From: Thermocrispum agreste DSM 44070
GTDB taxonomy: Bacteria > Actinomycetota > Actinomycetes > Mycobacteriales > Pseudonocardiaceae
DNA: 64,000 nucleotides
Reading direction: 5' to 3'
NCBI RefSeq assembly: GCF_000427905.1
Contig: NZ_KE386604.1
Coordinates: 479,086 to 543,085, forward strand
The position numbers and the translations under genes are program-made. This document shows, piece after piece, positions 20,847 to 30,619 of this stretch (positions are counted from its first letter, which is position 1; every line of letters begins with the position of its first letter). Below the pieces are notes generated by a model. It ran no database searches. It saw nothing but the letters and a program-made list of their open reading frames with translations, and was not told where the DNA came from.

Positions 20847-21613
20847 GTGACGATCAGGCTCGACACCGGGTTCACCGATCCGCACGTGCTCCGCGAGGGC
20901 GTCCGGCAGCTGCTCGGGAAAGCGGACTCCTGGAGGTTCTCCTTCGCCCGGTCCGAACTCGACTGAAGGACGGGCGAGCGGCGTGATCCAAGCGTTGTCA
21001 TCGACCACGGTGACCAGGTCGAATTCGACAGGGTGCTCGGTCAGCGGCTCGTCAGCTCCAACCAGGTGTGCCTGCTGGTCACGTGGTCCGGCGGCGGGAT
21101 CGACCCACCAGGCGGAGTGACGACAAACCTCACCCCGTCGCCCACGACGGACGAACGGTTCGAGGAGTTCTCCGCGAAACTCAAGGTCGGCGCGGCCAGG
21201 TTCACGTCGTCCACGGTCACCGCGCTTCTCGCCCCGTTCTGGCCTTCTTCTCCGTCTACCTCGCAGTACTGGCCGGGGTGGCGGCCGCCCCTGCCTTCCG
21301 CGACTCCTTCACGCACTGGCGGCTCCTGGGGCCTGTGGCCGATCTGCCGTTTCCCCGGTGGCTCAAGGGTTGGGCCGACGTCTCGTTCGTCACGTGGATC
21401 CTGCTGTTGATCAGGGCCGCGATCGTCGTGGTCCGGCGAATGCGCTCGGGCGGACTGCGCATCAAGCGGAAGACCGACGTCAGGCCGACGTTCTTGCAGT
21501 TCCGCTACAAGGTCAGGACGGAGCTGCTGCGGGTCGAAAACCGGCGCACCATCTGGACCGGGGGCGTGGTCTCCATCGTCACTGCCACCCTCACGCTCCT
21601 GTTGTCCAAGTAG
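20847..21613 (+). pseudogene. Broken gene for a small two-segment membrane protein
   Basis: From the GTG at 20847 the frame reads VTIRLDTGFTDPHVLREGV... and meets an in-frame TGA at 20964-20966, yet the same frame continues in good coding quality (DHGDQVEFDRVLGQRL) to about 21230. There the coding signal moves to the -1 frame (PVLAFFSVYLAVLAG), which runs through two hydrophobic segments to the stop at 21611-21613. One nonsense codon plus a one-base deletion explain it. The intact product would be about 255 aa: a soluble N-terminal domain of about 125 residues, two membrane helices and a basic C-terminus. The family is unknown. It lies directly after a tRNA gene and overlaps the 3' end of the next, convergent gene. 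Confidence 0.65.
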
Positions 21614-22502
21614 CGCCCAGGGCAGTCGCCGCGTTGCCGACGGCGACCTTCTCCACGAACTCCGGCCCGCGGTGGGCGACCTGCTCGCGCGGATCGTGCG
21701 TGCCCATGGCGAACGGCCAGTCGCTGCCCAGCACCATGCGGTCTTCGCCGAACACCGCGACGGCTTGATCCACCAGCCCGGGATCGTGGGCAAGGCAGTC
21801 GACGAACACTCGCCGCAAAGCGGTCAGCGGTTCCTCGGTCAACGGGGCGAGGCCGGGCCGCTTGGTCTGCACCCCGTGCTGCCAGCGCCCGGCGACCGCG
21901 GGAGCGCATCCGCCGCAGTGAACCAGCAGCACGCGCAGCCCGGGATACCGGCCGAGCACGTCCCCGAACACGAGCTGCCCGACGGCTACGGCCGTCTCGA
22001 CCGGGTTGCCGAGCAGGTTGTGCAGGTAGAAATCGCCCAACCGGGGATCGGGGGAGAACCCGGGGTGCAGCAAGAGCAGACGCTCGTCCGCGCTCAGCAG
22101 CTCCCACAGCGGTTCGAAGCGGGCATCGGCCAACGACGCCGAGCCGCCCCCGGCCGAGCCGCACACCCCGGCGAATCCCGGCTGGTCCCGAACCCTCCGA
22201 TACTCGGCGGCCGCACACTCCGGGTTCTCCAGCGGCAGATACGCCAGGGGACGCAGGCGCGGGCGGTCGGCGACGGCCCGAAGCAGACCGTCGTTGACCG
22301 CCCGCGCCCACTGGGCGGTGTCCGTCCTTCCCTGCTGGAAGAACGGTGGGGGGATGGACACGACGGCGGCGTCCAGGCCCGCCCGGTCGAGGTACTTCTC
22401 GGCTTCTTCCGGCCGGTACAACGCGGGCGGACCCGGACGCTCGCGGAGGGAGCCGGGGTCCAGGGCGGGAGCCAGATGGACGTGGAAATCGACCGCCGTC
22501 AT
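21591..22502 (-). CDS. Amidohydrolase (amidohydro_2, ACMSD-like)
   Basis: 303 aa TIM-barrel metal hydrolase. Metal ligands appear as VDFHVHLAP (residues 4-12), LLLHPGF, VLLVHCGG, and GSDWPFAMG. This subfamily includes decarboxylases such as 2-amino-3-carboxymuconate 6-semialdehyde decarboxylase and gamma-resorcylate decarboxylase, often found in aromatic degradation. It is the last gene of the minus-strand catabolic operon and overlaps the CoxG-like gene by 4 bp. Confidence 0.88.
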   Translation of the reverse strand: MTAVDFHVHLAPALDPGSLRERPGPPALYRPEEAEKYLDRAGLDAAVVSIPPPFFQQGRTDTAQWARAVNDGLLRAVADRPRLRPLAYLPLENPECAAAEYRRVRDQPGFAGVCGSAGGGSASLADARFEPLWELLSADERLLLLHPGFSPDPRLGDFYLHNLLGNPVETAVAVGQLVFGDVLGRYPGLRVLLVHCGGCAPAVAGRWQHGVQTKRPGLAPLTEEPLTALRRVFVDCLAHDPGLVDQAVAVFGEDRMVLGSDWPFAMGTHDPREQVAHRGPEFVEKVAVGNAATALGATWTTGA

Positions 22503-22927
22503 GCGGCCACCGCTGCGGTCTCGCGCAGGACTTCGTCGATGGCGGCGGACACCAGGTCACGGACGACCCGCTGCCCGACGCTGGCGCCCGGACCGCGAAC
22601 GGCCACCTCGGCGTGCCAGGACACCGAGGTACCCGAGTCGCGTTGGTCGAACTCCAGCTTCAACTGCACGTCGACCGCTGTGGGGCCGCGGCTGGCGTGC
22701 ACCTTCAGCGCGGCGTCGGACTGCCCGGCGTGCTCGACGGCGATGACCACCGCGAAGGGCATCGGCACGAACGTCGCGCGCGGGGTGAAGATCGCCCGGA
22801 TCCTGCCGGAGCTGTCCCGCCGGACGTCGTCGAGGCTCGGCACGCGCTCTAGCTGGTCCAGCTGGCCGTCCAGGGCCAGCAGCTTCGCCACATCCGCGGG
22901 CGAGGAGAACTGTCCGGTCAGCTTCAT
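22499..22927 (-). CDS. CoxG-like SRPBCC protein
   Basis: 142 aa, starting MKLTGQFSS and ending in a long C-terminal helix, with the beta-rich middle typical of the SRPBCC/START fold. CoxG proteins are linked to carbon monoxide dehydrogenase-type molybdenum enzymes and may aid membrane placement or handle hydrophobic quinones. It overlaps the molybdopterin subunit gene by 4 bp, which supports that assignment. Confidence 0.8.
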   Translation of the reverse strand: MKLTGQFSSPADVAKLLALDGQLDQLERVPSLDDVRRDSSGRIRAIFTPRATFVPMPFAVVIAVEHAGQSDAALKVHASRGPTAVDVQLKLEFDQRDSGTSVSWHAEVAVRGPGASVGQRVVRDLVSAAIDEVLRETAAVAA

Positions 22928-25364
22928 CGGATCACCTTCACCTTCTCGGCGTTCAGCCCGCGGAGCAGCCGCAGCACGCGCTCGGGCGGGTTGAACGAGT
23001 CGAGCACTGCCGCGCTGTCTCCGACGGCGTCCTGGATCGCGGCACTGATCGCCTGCAGCGGCGCACCACCACCTTCACCCATGCCCTTGGCGCCGATCGG
23101 GGTGAACGGCGACGGGCTGACCACGTTCGCGTAGCGGAAGCTGGGCAGGTCGAAGGCGGTCGCCGCGTGGTAGTCGTAGAAGTTGCCCGCGCGCAGCTGG
23201 CCGTTCTCGTCGTAGGCCATGTCCTCGAACAGCGCGGCCGAGATGCCGTGCGCGGTGGCGCCGTGCACCTGCCCCTCGATCACCATCGGATTGATCGGCG
23301 TGCCGCAGTCGTCGACCATTGCGTACCGCAGCAGCGTCGTCTGACCGGTTTCCTCGTCGATCTCGACCACGCACGCGTGGATCTGCGTCGCATAGGTCAG
23401 GGTCAGGTTGCCGTACTTGCGCTCCAGGTCCGGCAGGTCGAACGGGGCGCTGTAGACGGCGCGGCCGACCAAACCGACGTTCTCGGCAACTTCCCGGGGC
23501 AGCGAGGCCGGGGAGAAGTGCACGATGCCGGCGACGTCGGACAGCGGCAGCGCCTTCTCGGCGTCACCCACCACGCGTGCCTTGCCGTCGGCGAGCTCGA
23601 TCTCCTCCGGCTTGACGCCCAGCACGGCCGCGGCGACCTGCTTGATCTCGGCGGCGAGCTTCCGCGTGGCGTTGAGCATCGCGCCGATGCCGGTCACCGC
23701 GAACTGCGACGCATACGAGCCGGACAGGCCCATCTGCGCCGACAACCCGGAGTCGCTTCCCCGCTGGACGTGCACGTCGTCGTAGGACACGCCCAGTTCG
23801 TCCGCGACGACCTGGGAGATCGTGGTCTCGTGGCCTTGACCGAAGGCCACCGCCCCCGTGGTCGCGTACACCGCGCCGTCGATGCCCAGGCGCACCAGCG
23901 CGGCTTCGCTGTTGCCGCCGAACGGCAGATGCGGATTGAGCAGCCTCGCCTGGCCGAAGTTGTTCGTGCCGGAGTCCAGCGTCGAGCCGATCCCGATGCC
24001 GATCCGTTTGCCGGTCCCGGCCGCGGCCCGCTGCAGCTGCCGCGCTTCCTCGTAGTCGATTAGCTCCAGTGCCTTGCGCAACGACTCCGGCAGGTTGCCC
24101 GAGTCGTACACGCAGCCGTTGACCGTCGTGTACGGGTACTGGTCGGGCTGGATGTAGTTCTTCATCCGGAACTCGACCGGATCGAAGCCGAGCTTGTGTG
24201 CGGCGATGTCCATCATCCGCTCGACCAGCCACAGATGCTGTGTCCGCGAGTACCCGCGGTTCGGGTGCGTCGGGCACTTGTTGGTGTAGACGGAGCGGTA
24301 GTGCACCCGCAGGTGCTTCAGCTGGTAGCAGGCATTCGCCACCTGCGTCCAGATCACTGCGCCCAACGGCTCGTAGCGGGTGTAGGCGCCGACGTCGTCC
24401 AGCGCCTCGTAGCTGAGGCCGAGCACGGTCCCGTCCGACTGCAGCGCCATCTTGACGTTGCGGAACCACCGCTCGTTGCCGTGCCCGCCCATCTGGTGCG
24501 ACTCGGTGCGGGTCTCGGTCCAGCGGATCGGACGGCCCAGCTTGCGGGCCAGCAACGCGGCCGCGGTCGCCGGGATGTGCGTGTTCAGCTTGATCCCGAA
24601 CGAGCCGCCGATGTCCTTGCTCAGCACCCGCAGTTTGTTCGTCGGATGCCGCAAGGCGCCCGCCAGATTCAGCGTCGCCAGCTGCGGGGTGGCGAAGCCG
24701 CCGGTGAACGTGAACGTGTCGGTGCCCGCGTCGTACTCCGCGGTGATCGCGGTGCACTCCAGCGGCGTGGAGGAGAACCGGTGGAAGTGCAGCTCGTCGA
24801 CCTCGATCACGTGGTCGGCGTTCTCCAGCGCGAAGTCGATGTCACCCCAGTCGAACGTCGACTCGAACGCGACGTTGCAGCCGACCTGGTCGTGCACCAG
24901 CGGCGCGTCCGGCTCCACCGCCTTGCGCGTGTCGACGACATGGGGAAGCGGTTCGTAGTCGACGACCACCGCGGCCGCGGCGTCGCGGGCAGCTTCGCGT
25001 GAGGTGGCGGCAACCGCGACGACCGGTTCGCCGGAGAAGCGCACCTTGCCGCCCGCCGCCAGGCACCGGTCGACCTCGGCATCTCCCGGCGGGCCCTGCA
25101 ATTCCGCATACGGATCGGTCAGCTCGGCGACCTCGTCGGGGAGCAGGCAGCCCAGATAGCCGTCGACCTTCTCGGCGGCGGACACGTCGATGTCGACGAT
25201 GCGCGCGTGCGCGTAAGGCGAGCGCACGAACGCCATGTAGGCGAGGTTGGCCACCGGGGTGTCGTCGCCGAACTCGCCCTGCGCCTTGAGCAGCCGCGCG
25301 TCTTCCTTGCGCGGCATCGCCTTGCCGGTGAACCGGCGGGTGTCGGGACGGGTCTGCTCTATGG

Positions 25365-25368
<4 letters not shown>
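22924..25368 (-). CDS. Molybdenum hydroxylase large subunit (xanthine dehydrogenase/CoxL family)
   Basis: 814 aa from ATG MTIEQTRPD. Family landmarks: RKEDARLLKAQGEFGDD, FVRSPYAHARI, GGFATPQLATLNLA, SKDIGGSFGIKLNTHIP, GAVAFGQGHETTISQ, and near the C-terminus GAKGMGEGGGAPL with the expected active-site Glu at about residue 765. The loop that reads AYRCSFR in CO dehydrogenase is NRGYSRTQHLW here, so this is not a form I CO dehydrogenase. It most likely hydroxylates an aromatic or heterocyclic carbon using Mo-pterin cytosine dinucleotide. Overlaps with both neighbours mark a tight operon. Confidence 0.92.
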
Positions 25369-25885
<517 letters not shown>

Positions 25886-25889
<4 letters not shown>

Positions 25890-26752
25890 TGCACGCTCCT
25901 CTCCACCGCCGCCCGGATCGCCCGGCGCAGCTGGACTTCGGCCATTTCCCGGCGGTAGGCCGCCGAGCAGTGCACGTCGTCGGCTGTCTGCACGTCGACG
26001 TCCTGCAGCGCGTCGGCCGCCTCCGCCAGATCCGGCGTGGCTCGCTGGCCGATCAGGCGCCGTTCCACTTCGGGCAGGCGCAGTGGCGACCCGTACACCG
26101 CGCCGAGCACCGCTCGGGCGTCGGCGACGACACCGTCGGCCACGTCGAGGCGGACCACCGCACGGGCGATCGCCCACGAGTCGGCGCCGACCTGCAGGTG
26201 TTCGTGCGCCACGCCGGAGCCCTGCGGCATGGGCGGGATCTCGATCGTGGTGAGCAGCTCGCCGCGGCCGACGGCGGTGGCCAGCGTGCCGCGGAAGAAC
26301 TCGCTCGCCGGCAGCCGGCGCTCGCCGTCACGGCCCAGCACGCGGAACCGGGCGTCGAGCGCCACCATCAGCGGCGGGTAGTTGCTGGTCGGGTCGTTGA
26401 GGCAGCAGTTGCCGCCGATGGTTCCCCGGTTGCGGACCTGCCGGTCGACCAGGCCGGCCGCCATCTCGGCCACCGCGGGGTGGCTGCGCCGAACCTCCGG
26501 CGATCTGGCCAACTCGGCGTAGGTGGTGGCCGCGCCCACGACCAGGGTGCCGTCGGCGTCGTGCTCGATCCCCCGCAGCGCGTCGATGCGGTGGACGTCC
26601 ACCAGCGCATCCGGGTGCGCCAGGTCGAGCTTGAGCATGTTCATCAGCGTCTGGCCGCCGGCGAGCACGACGCTGCCGTCCACGTCGGACAGCATGGCGA
26701 CGGCGTCCTCGGGGGTTTCCGGGCGGAGATAACGCAGTGGTGGCAGCAGCAT
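25886..26752 (-). CDS. Molybdenum hydroxylase FAD subunit (CoxM-like)
   Basis: 288 aa. The FAD-binding motifs are AGGQTLMNMLKL (residues 31-42) and RNRGTIGGNCC around residue 107; a C-terminal CO_deh_flav_C domain follows. It completes the three-subunit enzyme and passes electrons on to an unknown acceptor. It lies 12 bp downstream of the flavin reductase gene. Confidence 0.93.
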
Positions 26753-26764
26753 GTCGGACCGCCT

Positions 26765-27283
26765 TCACACGTCGGGATGGGGAGTGGCCACGTGGTAGGC
26801 GCCGGCGTGGAACACCAGCGGTTCGCCGTCGGAGGTGTCGAACCGCTCCACATGGCCGAGGCAGATCACGTGGTCGCCGGCGTCGACCCAGCGGACCGTC
26901 CGGCACTCGAACCGGGCCAGCGCACCCTCGATCAACGGCGCGCCACCCAGCCCCTCGGTGGTGGTCACCCCGGCGAACTTGTCCGGCGCCGGGGTGGCGA
27001 ACTGTCTCGACAGGTGGTGCTGGTCGGCGGCCAGGACGTTGACCGCGAAGTGCGTCGACTGTCTGAGTGCGGGCAGGCTGGGCGCGCTCTTGGCCGGGCA
27101 CCACGCCACCAGCGGCGGATCCAGCGACACCGAGGTGAACGAGTTCGCGGTGACGCCGATGCGGCGCCCCTCCGGCGCCCGCGCAGTGATCACGGTGACG
27201 CCGGTGGCGTAGCGGCCCAGTGCCTTCCGCAGCTCGCGGGAGTCGAATGCGGTCACGGGCTGCTTGGGCAACGTGCTCGTCAT
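26765..27283 (-). CDS. Flavin reductase (FMN-binding split barrel, StyB/HpaC type)
   Basis: 172 aa from the ATG at 27283 (GGAG 5 bp upstream; a GTG two codons earlier is possible). Motifs: LGRYATGVTVITA, GVTANSFTSVSLDPPLV, FAVNVLA and the C-terminal YH in GAYHVATP. It should provide reduced flavin to the StyA-like oxygenase encoded 23 bp upstream. Confidence 0.92.
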   Translation of the reverse strand: MTSTLPKQPVTAFDSRELRKALGRYATGVTVITARAPEGRRIGVTANSFTSVSLDPPLVAWCPAKSAPSLPALRQSTHFAVNVLAADQHHLSRQFATPAPDKFAGVTTTEGLGGAPLIEGALARFECRTVRWVDAGDHVICLGHVERFDTSDGEPLVFHAGAYHVATPHPDV

Positions 27284-27306
27284 GGTCACTCCGAAGGGGA
27301 ACAGGG

Positions 27307-28539
27307 TCAGGCCGCAGCGCCGGTAACGGCGTCCAGGTAGGCCTTGGCCTTGTCCGGGTCCATGAACCAGTGGAAGAAGTCGCGCGGGTCGTCGAAGCCG
27401 TTGACGAACCGGCGGGCGATCTGCGGGTACTTGCCCGCCGCGCCGAGCAGCTCCAGCACGTGCTGCGGCGGGTCGCCCAGCAGGGCGTTGGTCCAGGTCG
27501 CCACGTAGTAGGCGTAGTCGTAGTACCGCTCGAAGGCGGTCTGCATGAACTCCCGGTCGAACGGCCGGTCACCGTGCTCGAGGATGCTGGCCAGATACGA
27601 CGCAGCGCACTTGCTGGCGTTGTTCGAGCCCTGGCCGGTGATCGGGTCGTTGAGCACCACGACGTCGGCCATGCCGAGCACCAGCGCCCCGGACGGCAGC
27701 TCGACGACCGGTTTACGGATGGTCGGCGGGAACCGGCCGGCCAGGATGCCGTTGTCGTCGGTCAGCTCGACGTTGCGGCACCGCTCCGCCTCCCACGGCA
27801 GGAACTCGTTGAGGATCCACAGCGACTTCTCCAGGTGCTGTTCCGGCGTGGTGACGTCGTGCCAGCAGTCCATCGGCCCGCCGAGCCTGCCCTCGAACAC
27901 CATGATTTCGCACGGGCCGGTGGTGGTCAGCGACGGGAACACGAAGTACTCCCCGACACCGGGGATCATGTTGAACGACACCGCCGAGAACGGTTTGCGC
28001 GGCTCCATTCCCTTGACGTAGGTGAGCGCCAGCGCCCGCTGCGGCTTGTCGAACGTGGAGCGCTTGGCGTCCCGCTCGAACAGCTTGGCGATCTCTCCCT
28101 TGCCCGCGGCGACGATCACCAGGTCGGACTCGCGCGCGTAGGACTCCAGGTGTTCCACGCCGGCGTCGACGATGTCCACCTTGCCGCCGCGCAGCTCCAC
28201 CTCTTTCATCCAGCGCGGGAACTTGATCCGCTGATCGACCGCCTGAGCGGGCAGGTCGAGCCGGGACGCCCACGAGATGGCCTTGCCGCCCTTGCCGTCC
28301 GGCACGGTGAACCCGATGCCTTCCACCGGCGGGCACTCGTCGTCCCAGAAGTTCAATCCGTACTGGCGTTCGCGGGCCAGCGCGGCGCCGAACATGCACT
28401 GGCTGGACATGACCTTGCCGTGGTAGATCTCCTCCGGCGTCCGGTTGGACACCACGGTCACCTCGTAGCCGTGGTGCAGCAGGCCGAGTGCCAGCTGCAG
28501 GCCGGACTGGCCCGCTCCGACGATGGTGATCTTGCGCAT
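27307..28539 (-). CDS. StyA-like (styrene/indole) flavin monooxygenase
   Basis: 410 aa. Rossmann FAD motif GAGQSGLQLALGLL at the N-terminus, and the characteristic C-terminal stretch NDPITGQGSNNASK seen in the styrene/indole monooxygenase group. These enzymes epoxidise aromatic vinyl groups or indole C2-C3 with FADH2 from a separate reductase, here the next gene. It probably performs the first attack on the substrate of this cluster. The true substrate is unknown. Confidence 0.9.
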   Translation of the reverse strand: MRKITIVGAGQSGLQLALGLLHHGYEVTVVSNRTPEEIYHGKVMSSQCMFGAALARERQYGLNFWDDECPPVEGIGFTVPDGKGGKAISWASRLDLPAQAVDQRIKFPRWMKEVELRGGKVDIVDAGVEHLESYARESDLVIVAAGKGEIAKLFERDAKRSTFDKPQRALALTYVKGMEPRKPFSAVSFNMIPGVGEYFVFPSLTTTGPCEIMVFEGRLGGPMDCWHDVTTPEQHLEKSLWILNEFLPWEAERCRNVELTDDNGILAGRFPPTIRKPVVELPSGALVLGMADVVVLNDPITGQGSNNASKCAASYLASILEHGDRPFDREFMQTAFERYYDYAYYVATWTNALLGDPPQHVLELLGAAGKYPQIARRFVNGFDDPRDFFHWFMDPDKAKAYLDAVTGAAA

Positions 28540-28542
28540 GGC

Positions 28543-29340
28543 TTACCTTTCCGGGTCGGACAGCTGAGGGATGGTGGGGACGGCCTGCTCCGGGCCCATC
28601 GCCGAGTAGCCACCGTCGACGGCCCAGTCGGCCCCGGTGACGAACGAGGCGGCGTCCGAGCAGAGGAAGGCCACGACCTCGGCGACCTCTTCCGGGTCAC
28701 CGACGCGGCCGAGGACGTGGAACGGCGCGGCCACCCGGTCGGTCTTGGCCCGGTCGCCGCCGGTGAGCGTGTCCATCACCTTCGACCAGGTCCACCCGGG
28801 GCTGACCGAGTTGACCCGGATGCGGTCCGGCGCCAGGTCGAGCGCCATGTTCCTGGTCAGCTGCACCAGCGCGGCCTTGCTCACCGGATACAGCCAGCGT
28901 CCGGTCTGCGCGACCTTGGCCGAGATGGACGTGAAGTTCACGATCGCGCCGCCGCCTGCCGCGACCATGTGCGGGCGAACCGCTTTGGCGAACATGGCCG
29001 CGCTGATCACGTTGACGTCCAGCGCCTCGGCCCATTGCTGACGAGTGGAGTCCGCGCCGTCGTCGACGTAGGAACAGGCCAGGTTCACCAGGATGTCGAT
29101 GCCGCCGAAGCGGTCGACGGTTTCGGTCACGCACCGGGCGATCGCGTCGTCGTCGGTGATGTCCGTGGGGATGGCCAGCACGTCCGGGCCGCACTCGGTG
29201 GCGACCGCTTTCGCGCCTGCCTCGTCGATGTCGGCGATCGCCACCCGGGCGCCTTCGCGGTGCAGTGTGCGCACCACGGCCTGCCCGATGAGCGTGGCAC
29301 CGCCGGTGACCACGGCCCTCTTGCCGGAGAGTCGTCCCAT
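28543..29340 (-). CDS. SDR-family oxidoreductase
   Basis: 265 aa from the ATG at 29340, which has GGGAGG 4 bp upstream; an ATG 18 codons earlier is not needed. Cofactor motif TGGATLIGQAV, NLACSYV, catalytic Ser in FTSISAK, and YPVSK. First gene of the minus-strand catabolic operon, 3 bp before the StyA-like gene. A dehydrogenase acting on a diol or alcohol formed by the oxygenase would fit. Confidence 0.92.
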   Translation of the reverse strand: MGRLSGKRAVVTGGATLIGQAVVRTLHREGARVAIADIDEAGAKAVATECGPDVLAIPTDITDDDAIARCVTETVDRFGGIDILVNLACSYVDDGADSTRQQWAEALDVNVISAAMFAKAVRPHMVAAGGGAIVNFTSISAKVAQTGRWLYPVSKAALVQLTRNMALDLAPDRIRVNSVSPGWTWSKVMDTLTGGDRAKTDRVAAPFHVLGRVGDPEEVAEVVAFLCSDAASFVTGADWAVDGGYSAMGPEQAVPTIPQLSDPER

Positions 29341-29393
29341 CGCACCTCCCGGGGTCTCGGGTTGGTGCGAGACGGTACGGCCGGGCGGTGCCA

Positions 29394-29408
29394 CTCACTA
29401 TCCGTGAG
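29394..29408. promoter_or_regulatory. GGATA-centred dyad in the SDR-araC divergent promoter
   Basis: CTCAC/GTGAG arms around TATCC (GGATA on the minus strand). The 8-mer CGGATAGT (minus strand, 29404-29397) recurs at 30525-30532 and 30545-30552 at the other end of araC. Candidate AraC-type site. Confidence 0.45.
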
Positions 29409-29513
29409 ACGAACCGACTGTGCGGAATACGAAGCAATATCGCTGCTGGTCTCGCGTATGCAACGTGATCTGCAGCATAGTGAGCACGCGACGGCGAGGA
29501 TGGAGGTGAGCAC

Positions 29514-30551
29514 ATGGCCGAAGACCGGGAAGGTGACGAACCCCGATCAGCCGCGGCGCCGCTGGCGCAGGGTGACCGTATCCGCACTCGGGACGTCGAC
29601 GAGGCGCGCGAGCAGGTGGCCCGCGCCTTCTGCGCGCACCAGCTCCTGCCGCTGAACGGCCACCGCTCCCTCGACGTGCGATTCCACTCGGTGCGGCTGG
29701 GCCAGGTGGGCCTGCACTATCTCGACTACGGTGCGGAAGTTCGCATCGCGCCGAAGCAGCTGGAGGACTTCTTCCTGATCCAGATGCCGTTGGACGGCTG
29801 TGCGGAGATCACCTGTGGCAACGACTCGGTGATCTCCGACCGCACGGTGGCTTCGGTGCCCGACCCCGACCGTGAGCTGGTGATGCGCTGGGGCGAGGGG
29901 AATCCGCAGCTCATCCTGTGGATCGACCGGCAGGCGCTGGAGACCCACCTGAGCAAGATGCTCGGCCAACCGCTCACCCAGCCGCTGCGGTTCGACCTCG
30001 GCATGGACATGACCCAGCAGGCGGTGCGGTCCTGGCGCCGGGTCGTCGAGCTGCTGCGGCACGAGGTGAACACCGGCGGGGCGCTGCCGTCCGAGCCGTT
30101 GGCGATGACCGAGCTGCAGCGGCTGCTGTTCAGCCAGCTGCTGCTGGCGCAGCCCAACAACTACAGTGCCGCGCTGCACCGCGAGCCGACCACCAGCGCA
30201 CCGAAGGTCATCCGGCGGGCCGCCGAGCTGATCGAGGAACACGCCGCCGAGCCGCTGACCGTCGAGGACATCGCCGAGGCGGTCGGCCTCAGCGTGCGTG
30301 CGCTGCAGGAAGGGTTCCGGCGGTTCCTCGACACCACGCCGATGAACTACTTGCGCGAGGTGCGCCTGCGGCGGGTGCGCGCCGAGCTGGAGGTGTCCGA
30401 CCCGACACAGACCAACGTCACCGAAGTGGCCATGCGGTGGGGGTTCCTGCACGCGGGCCGGTTCTCGGTGCAGTACCGCAAGCGGTTCGGCGAGACGCCG
30501 TCCACCACGCTGCGCGGATCACCCCGGATAGTCGGCTCGCGGAACGGATAG
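29514..30551 (+). CDS. AraC/XylS-family transcription regulator
   Basis: 345 aa. Residues about 30-205 form a cupin-like ligand-sensing domain (AraC_binding_2 type: FRSVRLGQVGLHYL-like start, DFFLIQMPLDG). Residues about 240-335 carry the double helix-turn-helix: PLTVEDIAEAVGLSVRALQEGFRRF and a second helix in TEVAMRWGFLHAGRFSVQYRKRFGETP. GGAGGTGAGCAC precedes the ATG. It sits exactly between the two divergent catabolic operons and probably controls both. Confidence 0.93.
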   Translation: MAEDREGDEPRSAAAPLAQGDRIRTRDVDEAREQVARAFCAHQLLPLNGHRSLDVRFHSVRLGQVGLHYLDYGAEVRIAPKQLEDFFLIQMPLDGCAEITCGNDSVISDRTVASVPDPDRELVMRWGEGNPQLILWIDRQALETHLSKMLGQPLTQPLRFDLGMDMTQQAVRSWRRVVELLRHEVNTGGALPSEPLAMTELQRLLFSQLLLAQPNNYSAALHREPTTSAPKVIRRAAELIEEHAAEPLTVEDIAEAVGLSVRALQEGFRRFLDTTPMNYLREVRLRRVRAELEVSDPTQTNVTEVAMRWGFLHAGRFSVQYRKRFGETPSTTLRGSPRIVGSRNG

Positions 30552-30558
30552 TTCCGCG
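30525..30558. promoter_or_regulatory. Two CGGATAGT repeats, one inside a perfect palindrome, upstream of the plus-strand catabolic operon
   Basis: CGGATAGT is at 30525-30532 and 30545-30552, 20 bp apart. The second lies in CGCGGAAC(GGATA)GTTCCGCG at 30538-30558, perfect 8-bp arms. The araC stop codon is inside the palindrome, so it could be a terminator for araC, an operator for the operon that starts at 30620, or both. Confidence 0.5.
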
Positions 30559-30619
30559 AAGATCCCGCTCCTACGGTGGCTGACCACACACAGGCAGTGA
30601 TCGAGGAGCGGGAGAGCCG

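Noticed and set aside
20964..20966. In-frame TGA as possible selenocysteine or programmed readthrough
   Set aside because: No SECIS-like hairpin seen and a frameshift follows downstream, so simple gene decay is more likely.
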